Positions 49,969 through 55,319 of a stretch of DNA of 55,319 bases are shown here, in pieces; positions within the stretch are counted from its first letter, which is position 1; every line of letters starts with the position of its first letter. The translations under genes and the position numbers were made by a program. The notes beneath the pieces are model-generated. The model was not told the origin of the DNA. It saw only the letters and a program-made list of their open reading frames with translations, and searched no databases. Origin of the DNA: Propionibacteriaceae bacterium UBA7704 (lineage in GTDB: Bacteria; Actinomycetota; Actinomycetes; Propionibacteriales; Propionibacteriaceae); NCBI GenBank assembly GCA_002482525.1, contig DLGC01000011.1, forward strand, positions 1 through 55,319. The letters run 5' to 3'.

Positions 49969-51731
49969 TGGCCCTCCAAGTCGGTTCTGCGAGCCTCAGC
50001 CTGCGCCAGTTCAGCCCCAAGGGACACCAGCGTGGCGTAGTCGCTGGCACTGGCTTCCAGCCGCGTATGTAGATCGGCGATGTGGCTTTCGAGCTTGGCT
50101 AGTTGGCCCTCGATGCGGGCTAGATCCTTGCGGGCCTGGCGGAGTTGGGCAGCACTGCTCGAGCCGGAGTCTGGGACTGTCGGCGCTGGTGCCGCGCCGG
50201 GGATCTCCCGTCGGCGCTTCAGGTACTCATCGACTCCGCCGGGAAGCAGGACGCAGCGCCCGTCGCCGAGCAGGGCGTAAACCACATCGCAGGTGCGCTC
50301 CAAGAACCAGCGGTCGTGAGAGACCACCATCAAGGTGCCCGGCCAGGTGTCGAGATAGTCCTCGATCACGGTGAGCGTGTCGATGTCGAGATCGTTGGTG
50401 GGCTCGTCCAGCAGCAGCACATTCGGTTCGGTGAGGAGCAGGCGCAGGAACTGCAGCCGGCGCCGCTCGCCACCGGAGAGTTCACCGATGCGGGTGACCA
50501 GCTTGTCGCCGCGGAATCCGAACTCCTCCAACAGATTGGACGTCGAGGTCTCCACTCCCGTGGCCAAACGCACCTGGCGTTGCAGCCGCTGTACCGCGGG
50601 GAGTACCTGATCGTCAGCGCTCAACGATTCCGGATCGGCCGGATCACCGCCCAAAGCCAGCACATCCTGGCTGAGCTGACCCAGCCGAAGCGTGCGTCCC
50701 CGTTTCACCGTGCCCGACGCCGGGCTCAACTCACCGGCCAACAGACGCAGCAGAGTGGTCTTGCCGGCTCCGTTGACGCCGATGATTCCGATGCGATCCC
50801 CGGGCCCGATCGACCAATCCAACCGGTCGAACAGGGTGCGACCCTCGATCGCGTAGCTGAGCTGGTGCAGGTCGAAGACATCCTTGCCCAACCGGCTCAC
50901 GGCGAATTCGCGAAGCTTGATGGTGTCACGCGCCTCGGGAACGTCTCGGATCAGCTCGTTGGCAGCATCGATGCGGAACTTCGGCTTGGAGGTGCGCGCC
51001 GGCGGGCCGCGACGCAACCAAGCCAACTCCTTGCGCAACAGGTTCTGACGGCGAGCCTCATTGGCGGCAGCCTGCCGAACCCGCTCGGCTCGGGCCAGCA
51101 CATAGGCGGCGTAGCCACCTTCGTAGGAGTCGACGACAGCATCGTGAACCTCCCAGACACGGTTGCACACCGCATCCAGGAACCAGCGGTCGTGGCTGAC
51201 CACGAGCATGGCCATACCGGCGGACTGGCGGGAGTTCAGGTACTCGGCCAGCCACGCGATCGCCTCGACATCGAGATGGTTGGTTGGCTCGTCGAGCACT
51301 AGTAGGTCGTGGTCGCCCAGCAGCACCGCGGCCAACCCGACCCGACGACGCTCGCCGCCGGACAGTTCGGCCACACCACGGTCCAGGTCGATACCGGCCA
51401 GCAGGGAGTGCACCACGGCGCGCCGGGAAGCCTGTGCCGCCCAGACATGATCGGCCTGACCACCGATGACTGCTTCTCGCACGCTGGCCCGCTCGTCGAA
51501 GCGCTCGGTTTGCCCCAAGTAACCGATGGAGGCTCCCGAGTTGCGAATGATCTGGCCGGAGTCCGGATCAGCCTCGCCCACTAGCAGTCGCAGCAGCGTG
51601 GTCTTGCCGTCGCCATTGCGGCCGACCACGCCGACCACATCGCCGGTGCTCAGCCCGAGGCTGACTTCATCCAGCAGGGTGCGGGTGCCGAAGGCGAGAC
51701 TGATCCGCTCGGCATTGACGATATTGGCCAA
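49932..51731 (-). CDS. ABC-F family ATPase (Uup-like)
   Basis: 599 residues, no membrane segments. Two ATPase domains: Walker A GRNGDGKTTLL, signature LSGGERRRVGL and VLDEPTNHLD, then GVNGAGKTTLL, LSGGERRRLQF and LLDEPTNDLD. The linker between them is typical of ribosome-binding ABC-F proteins, and a C-terminal coiled coil (KDLARIEGQLAKLESHIADL) resembles Uup. It probably acts on stalled ribosomes or in DNA-precise excision control, as known for Uup. I chose TTG 51731, two bases after the DUF4191 stop, where the homologous region begins. The longer frame upstream only shadows DUF4191. Confidence 0.9.
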   Translation of the reverse strand: MANIVNAERISLAFGTRTLLDEVSLGLSTGDVVGVVGRNGDGKTTLLRLLVGEADPDSGQIIRNSGASIGYLGQTERFDERASVREAVIGGQADHVWAAQASRRAVVHSLLAGIDLDRGVAELSGGERRRVGLAAVLLGDHDLLVLDEPTNHLDVEAIAWLAEYLNSRQSAGMAMLVVSHDRWFLDAVCNRVWEVHDAVVDSYEGGYAAYVLARAERVRQAAANEARRQNLLRKELAWLRRGPPARTSKPKFRIDAANELIRDVPEARDTIKLREFAVSRLGKDVFDLHQLSYAIEGRTLFDRLDWSIGPGDRIGIIGVNGAGKTTLLRLLAGELSPASGTVKRGRTLRLGQLSQDVLALGGDPADPESLSADDQVLPAVQRLQRQVRLATGVETSTSNLLEEFGFRGDKLVTRIGELSGGERRRLQFLRLLLTEPNVLLLDEPTNDLDIDTLTVIEDYLDTWPGTLMVVSHDRWFLERTCDVVYALLGDGRCVLLPGGVDEYLKRRREIPGAAPAPTVPDSGSSSAAQLRQARKDLARIEGQLAKLESHIADLHTRLEASASDYATLVSLGAELAQAEARRTDLEGQWLELAETADLG

Positions 51732-51733
51732 AC

Positions 51734-52495
51734 TCAGCGGCCGCGAAGTGCGCGACCCACCCCCTTGGCGGTGGGCATCGGTCCCCGCGGGATGGGCGCC
51801 TTGGGGCGAACCGCATCCAGTGCACGCAGCCGGGACTTGACGTCCTCGATCTGTGCCGGGGAGATTGCTTTGGGCAGCTTCTTGATCTGGTCGGCCAGCT
51901 TCGCCAGCGGAACCTGACCCTCGCCGTCGCCCATCACGATGGTCTGGACCGGAATGCCGTAGGCGACCTGCTCGTGCTTCTTGACCTCGCTGTTGAGCAT
52001 GGTCGCCAGTCGCGCCGACTGGCCCTCGCCGATCAAGATGATGCCGGGGCGTCCGACGACCCGGTGGACCACATCGAGTTGGCGGTTCGCGGTGATGACG
52101 GCGGTGTAGCTCCACTTCTTGGAGTCGAGCATCGACAGTGCAACCTCGGCCGACCCGGGCTGGCCCTCATAGCGGGTGAAGGTCGCCTTCTTGGCTCGGC
52201 CGACCAGCACGTACAGCGCTGCGGTGAGCCCGCCAGTGATACCCAGGATCAGCCACATCCACCACGGCGACACCCAGATGCCCACCAGGCTCACCACCAG
52301 CGCCACGGCGACGAAGGTGCCGCCCAGGTACAGGTTGAGTCGCGGGTCGACGTCGGCGGTGACCTTGTAGGTCTGCCAGAACTGGCGATACCACGGCCAA
52401 TCCCGGGGGTCGTTGGAGTTCTTCTTCGCCAGCTTGGCGGCTTTCAGCTCAGCCTTCTGCTTGGCGGCCAGTTCCTTGGCCTTTTCACTCGCCAT
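51734..52495 (-). CDS. DUF4191 membrane protein
   Basis: 253 residues. Charged N-terminus (MASEKAKELAAKQKAELKAAK), DPRDWPWYRQFWQTYKVT, two membrane helices (about 55-100), and a cytoplasmic domain with RPGIILIGEGQSAR and VMGDGEGQVPLAKLADQIKKLP. This is the actinobacterial DUF4191 family, usually found next to lipA as here. Function unknown. The stop is 2 bases before the ABC-F start. Confidence 0.9.
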   Translation of the reverse strand: MASEKAKELAAKQKAELKAAKLAKKNSNDPRDWPWYRQFWQTYKVTADVDPRLNLYLGGTFVAVALVVSLVGIWVSPWWMWLILGITGGLTAALYVLVGRAKKATFTRYEGQPGSAEVALSMLDSKKWSYTAVITANRQLDVVHRVVGRPGIILIGEGQSARLATMLNSEVKKHEQVAYGIPVQTIVMGDGEGQVPLAKLADQIKKLPKAISPAQIEDVKSRLRALDAVRPKAPIPRGPMPTAKGVGRALRGR

Positions 52496-52544
52496 CGATG
52501 TACTCCGACTGTCGTTGCCTGCAAGGCAGCACCCTACCGTGGGC

Positions 52545-53468
52545 TCAGGCCGTGCGCTTACTCAGGGCCTGCCGGTACAGCCGTCCGGCCCGGTAGGACG
52601 AGCGCACCAGAGGTCCACTCAGGACGCCGGCGAAGCCGATCTCGGTGGCCTGGCCGGCCAACTCGTCGAACTCTGCCGGTGTCACCCATCGATCAATAGG
52701 GTGGTGGTGTGCGCTGGGGCGCAGGTATTGGGTGATCGTGATCAGGTCAGTGCCGGCGTCATGGATGTCGCGCAGTGCCTGAACGGTCTCGGCATGAGTC
52801 TCACCCATACCCAGAATCAGGTTCGACTTGGTGACGAGACCGCGGTCGTGGGCGCGGGTGAGTACGCCCAGCGAGCGGTCGTAGTCGAAGCCGGGACGGA
52901 TCCGACGGAAGACTCTCGGCACGGTCTCGACGTTGTGGGCGAATACTTCCGGGGCCGCCTCGAAGATTTGGTCGAGCAGCTCCGGGCGTCCGGAAAAATC
53001 GGGGGCGAGCAGCTCTACGCCGACTCCCGGATTGCGGCCGTGGATGGCCCGCACCGTTTCGGCATATAGCCAGGCGCCCTCATCGGCCAGGTCGTCGCGG
53101 CAGACGCCGGTGACCGTGGCGTAGCGCAACCCCATGGTGGCGACCGATTCGGCGACGCGAACCGGCTCTTCGGTGTCGTAGGCCTTCGGCTTGCCGCTCT
53201 CGATCTGGCAGAAGTCACAGCGTCGGGTACAGGCGTCGCCACCGATCAGGAAGGTGGCCTCGCGGTCGGCCCAGCACTCGTAGATGTTCGGGCAGCCAGC
53301 CTCCTGGCAGACGGTGTGCAGACCTTCATCGGCCACCAGTTGGCGCAGCTCGTTGTACTCCGGCCCGGTCTTGGCCGTGATCTTGATCCAACTCGGCTTG
53401 CGCTCGATGGGGGTTTCGGCGTTGCGTACTTCCAAGCGAAGCAGCTTGCGGGGCTGGGTATCGGTCAC
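52545..53468 (-). CDS. lipA: Lipoyl synthase
   Basis: Radical-SAM enzyme that inserts two sulfurs into protein-bound octanoyl groups. 307 residues. It has both cluster motifs: the auxiliary-cluster CQEAGCPNIYECW and the radical-SAM CTRRCDFCQIESGKP. SAM-domain blocks GVCRDDLADEGAW and LKSNLILGMGE-like TKSNLILGMGE follow. The C-terminal RSSYRAG holds the Arg-Ser-Ser auxiliary ligand. GTG start with TACCAT exactly six bases upstream. Lies 58 bases after lipB. Confidence 0.97.
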   Translation of the reverse strand: MTDTQPRKLLRLEVRNAETPIERKPSWIKITAKTGPEYNELRQLVADEGLHTVCQEAGCPNIYECWADREATFLIGGDACTRRCDFCQIESGKPKAYDTEEPVRVAESVATMGLRYATVTGVCRDDLADEGAWLYAETVRAIHGRNPGVGVELLAPDFSGRPELLDQIFEAAPEVFAHNVETVPRVFRRIRPGFDYDRSLGVLTRAHDRGLVTKSNLILGMGETHAETVQALRDIHDAGTDLITITQYLRPSAHHHPIDRWVTPAEFDELAGQATEIGFAGVLSGPLVRSSYRAGRLYRQALSKRTA

Positions 53469-53474
53469 TCGGTC

Positions 53475-53480
53475 ATGGTA
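53475..53480 (-). promoter_or_regulatory. -10 box (TACCAT) of lipA, leaderless spacing
   Basis: TACCAT on the minus strand, then exactly six bases, then the GTG at 53468. It gives lipA its own promoter behind lipB. Confidence 0.45.
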
Positions 53481-53526
53481 GTCGCGCGAGCGGCTTGCGG
53501 CAGGGGTGACTATTACCCGGGTCGAT

Positions 53527-54249
53527 TCAGATGCTCAACCCGTAGCGAATCGGCTCCACCGGCATGGTGAGGTCGTGCAGATCAGGGGAGGGTTCGTAGG
53601 GGGAAAACCGGAGCAGATCGCTCAGGTAGGGCGCCAGGTCCACGGCGACCTGCTGCAGTGAGGGCGCTCGACCCAACTCCGCCTCGATGGAGGTCACACC
53701 GGCATCAGCGATGCCGCACGGCACGATCTTGTCGAAATCAGCCAGGTGGCTGGCCACGTTCAGCGCAAAACCATGCATCGTGGTGCGCTTCGACACCCGG
53801 ATACCGATAGCAGCGATCTTGCGTTCGGGGCGCCCATCACCTGCTGCTAGCCACACGCCGGTACGCTCCGGCACTCTTCCGGTGGTGATGCCGTAGTCGG
53901 CGAGCGACCGAATCAACGCTTCTTCGATGCGCCGCACGTAGTCGACCACACCGACCCGTCCGGGCAGAGTGACGATCGGGTAGCCGACCAGTTGGCCGGG
54001 GCCGTGATAGGTGATCTTTCCGCCGCGGTCCACGTCCACGACCGGGGTTCCGTCCTGCGGCCGCTCGTGTGGCTCGGTGCGACGCCCGGCGGTGTAGACC
54101 GGCGGGTGCTCCACGTAGATGACTGTGCCTGCCCGCGAGCCAGCGGCCACCTGGGCGTGCACGTCACGTTGGTGCTGCCAGGCGGTGTGGTACTCGGTGA
54201 GTGAGCCTTCGTTCAGTCCCAGGTATTCGTACTCGATGGCGGCCGTCAC
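53527..54249 (-). CDS. lipB: Lipoyl(octanoyl) transferase
   Basis: Moves octanoyl from acyl carrier protein to the lipoyl domains of E2. 240 residues. VYTAGRRTEPHE, GGKITYHGPGQLVGYP, catalytic Lys in RKIAAIGIRVSK and catalytic Cys in KIVPCGIADAGVTS are all in place. The GTG start overlaps the E2 stop (GTGA), tying it to its substrate protein's gene. lipA follows. Confidence 0.96.
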   Translation of the reverse strand: MTAAIEYEYLGLNEGSLTEYHTAWQHQRDVHAQVAAGSRAGTVIYVEHPPVYTAGRRTEPHERPQDGTPVVDVDRGGKITYHGPGQLVGYPIVTLPGRVGVVDYVRRIEEALIRSLADYGITTGRVPERTGVWLAAGDGRPERKIAAIGIRVSKRTTMHGFALNVASHLADFDKIVPCGIADAGVTSIEAELGRAPSLQQVAVDLAPYLSDLLRFSPYEPSPDLHDLTMPVEPIRYGLSI

Positions 54250-55319
54250 AACCCCAGTTCGCTGCCGAAGTCGCCCTCTTCGAGGCGGGCCTTCACCATG
54301 CTGAGGAAGCGTGCCGCCTCAGCACCGTCGACCAGCCGGTGATCGTAGGTCAGCGAGAGGTACATCATGTCGCGAATCGCGATCATCTCGCCCTGCTTGG
54401 GATCGGTGATCACCATGGGACGGCGCACCACAGCGCCGGTGCCCAGGATCGCAACCTGGGGTTGGTTGATGATCGGAGTGTCGAACAAGGTGCCAGCCGA
54501 CCCGTAGTTGGTGATCGTGAAGGTGCCACCGGACAACTCGTCGGGAGTGACCTTGTTGTTCCGGGTGCGGGCAGCAAGGTCGGCGATCTTGTTCGCCAAA
54601 CCGGTCACGTTGAGGTTCCCGGCGTCGGCGATGACGGGCACCAGCAGGCCGCGTTCGGTGTCCACCGCGATGCCCAAATGCTCGGCCTCGGCGTAGCTGA
54701 CCGTGCCGGCCTCGGTGTCGATAGTGGCGTTGACCCGCGGGTAGTGCTTCAGCGCCTCCGTGGCGGCCTTGGCGATGAACGCCAGGAAGGTCAGTCCCAC
54801 ACCCTCACGGGCGCGGAAGGTGTCCTTCACCTTGGAGCGGAGCTTGGCGACATTGGTCAGGTCCACCTCGACGGTGGCGGTGAGCTGAGCTGAGACCTGC
54901 AGCGACTCCACCATGCGGCTGGCGATGGTAGCGCGCAGTCGGCTCATCTTCTCGGTGGTGCCACGCTTGCCGGCATCCGGGCTGGGGGCGACTGCCGCGA
55001 CGGCTGCTGCGGGCGCCGCTGGCGGAGCTGCCACAGCCTTCTTTGCCTCAGCGGCGGCGAGCACGTCCTGCTTGCGGATGCGTCCGCCGACCCCGGTGCC
55101 GCTGATGGTGGCCAGGTCGACGCCATTGGCCTCGGCCATCTTGCGAACCAGCGGGGTGACGTAGACATCGTTGCTCTCGCTGGCGCGCGGCGCAGCCGGT
55201 GCCTGCGGTGCCTGCGGTGCGACAGCGGGGACCGCAGCGGCGACCGGACTCGGCGCGACCGGTGCCAGTTGCGCCGCGGGCGCGGGCGTCGGTGCTGCGA
55301 CCGGTGCGGGCGCTGGGCT
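54246..55319 (-). CDS. Dihydrolipoamide acyltransferase (E2), 5' end outside window
   Basis: 357 C-terminal residues visible; the frame is open to the edge and the lipoyl domains lie beyond it. In order: a Pro/Ala linker of about 50 residues, the peripheral subunit-binding domain (VTPLVRKMAEANGVDL to RIRKQDVLAAAE), a second Ala/Pro linker, and the catalytic acyltransferase domain with SRLRATIASRMVES, FTITNYGS and the active-site DHRLVDG. It belongs to a pyruvate, 2-oxoglutarate or branched-chain dehydrogenase; the visible part does not decide which, although E2 next to lipB-lipA in actinobacteria is often the sucB-type gene. Confidence 0.92.
   Translation of the reverse strand, partial: SPAPAPVAAPTPAPAAQLAPVAPSPVAAAVPAVAPQAPQAPAAPRASESNDVYVTPLVRKMAEANGVDLATISGTGVGGRIRKQDVLAAAEAKKAVAAPPAAPAAAVAAVAPSPDAGKRGTTEKMSRLRATIASRMVESLQVSAQLTATVEVDLTNVAKLRSKVKDTFRAREGVGLTFLAFIAKAATEALKHYPRVNATIDTEAGTVSYAEAEHLGIAVDTERGLLVPVIADAGNLNVTGLANKIADLAARTRNNKVTPDELSGGTFTITNYGSAGTLFDTPIINQPQVAILGTGAVVRRPMVITDPKQGEMIAIRDMMYLSLTYDHRLVDGAEAARFLSMVKARLEEGDFGSELGL

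Overview
The window is a contiguous piece of a high-G+C actinobacterial chromosome. The actinobacterial families DUF3073, DUF4191 and the lipA-lipB-E2 block, the GTG/TTG starts and the TANNNT -10 boxes all point there. Gene content and style fit the Propionibacteriaceae or a near relative, but that is inference and no rRNA or tRNA gene is present to confirm it. Coding density is very high, and no gene-free stretch exceeds about 180 bases. I see no insertion sequence, prophage, CRISPR array or replication origin.

Layout. 1-2916: sulfate activation operon cysC-cysD-cysN (cysC cut by the window edge). 2920-3539: a VapBC-type pair whose PIN toxin has lost its first catalytic Asp. 3670-9054: spermidine-synthase-like protein, pyrE, lemA, a divergent dedA/trmH pair, a small membrane protein and fba. 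9064-11751: a 27-bp perfect palindrome, then a two-gene unit (TPR-like protein and membrane-anchored M16 metallopeptidase). 11753-14617: a 954-residue kinase-like/class III aminotransferase fusion. 14743-20159: purA, dcd, purD, purB and a TSUP permease. 20141-21993: a secreted Fn3 protein and a coupled small membrane protein. 22121-24150: histidine kinase and response regulator in convergent orientation. 24296-31019: purC, small membrane protein, AlkZ-like protein, sulfotransferase-like protein, CapA-like protein, ZIP transporter, a 35-codon kptA remnant and a lipoprotein phosphoesterase. 31026-38320: single-chain purL, a BadF-type kinase, SDR and aldehyde dehydrogenase. 38487-44702: a 2071-residue exported LRR/Ig-repeat protein. 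44818-49098: DUF4870, purF-purM, DUF3073 and a methyltransferase. 49183-55319: fructosamine-kinase family, ABC-F, DUF4191, lipA, lipB and an E2 acyltransferase (cut by the edge).

How it works together. Eight nucleotide-synthesis genes (purF, purD, purL, purM, purC, purB, purA, pyrE) plus dcd are interleaved with unrelated cargo. purN, purE/K, purH and the GMP branch are not here. cysDN and cysC make PAPS, which the sulfotransferase-like protein could use. lipB and lipA lipoylate the adjacent E2.

Most interesting signals. (1) Many genes carry a TANNNT box exactly 6-7 nt before the start codon, the signature of leaderless transcripts. One case is a divergent pair with overlapping -10 boxes in 24 bp. 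(2) Three palindromic elements have unrelated sequences but the same design: a 5-7-mer present four times, 18-20 nt apart within each arm. One of them forms the C-terminal tail of purD. (3) The M16/TPR pair, the PIN toxin without its first Asp, the kptA stump and the alternating Ig-repeat surface protein.
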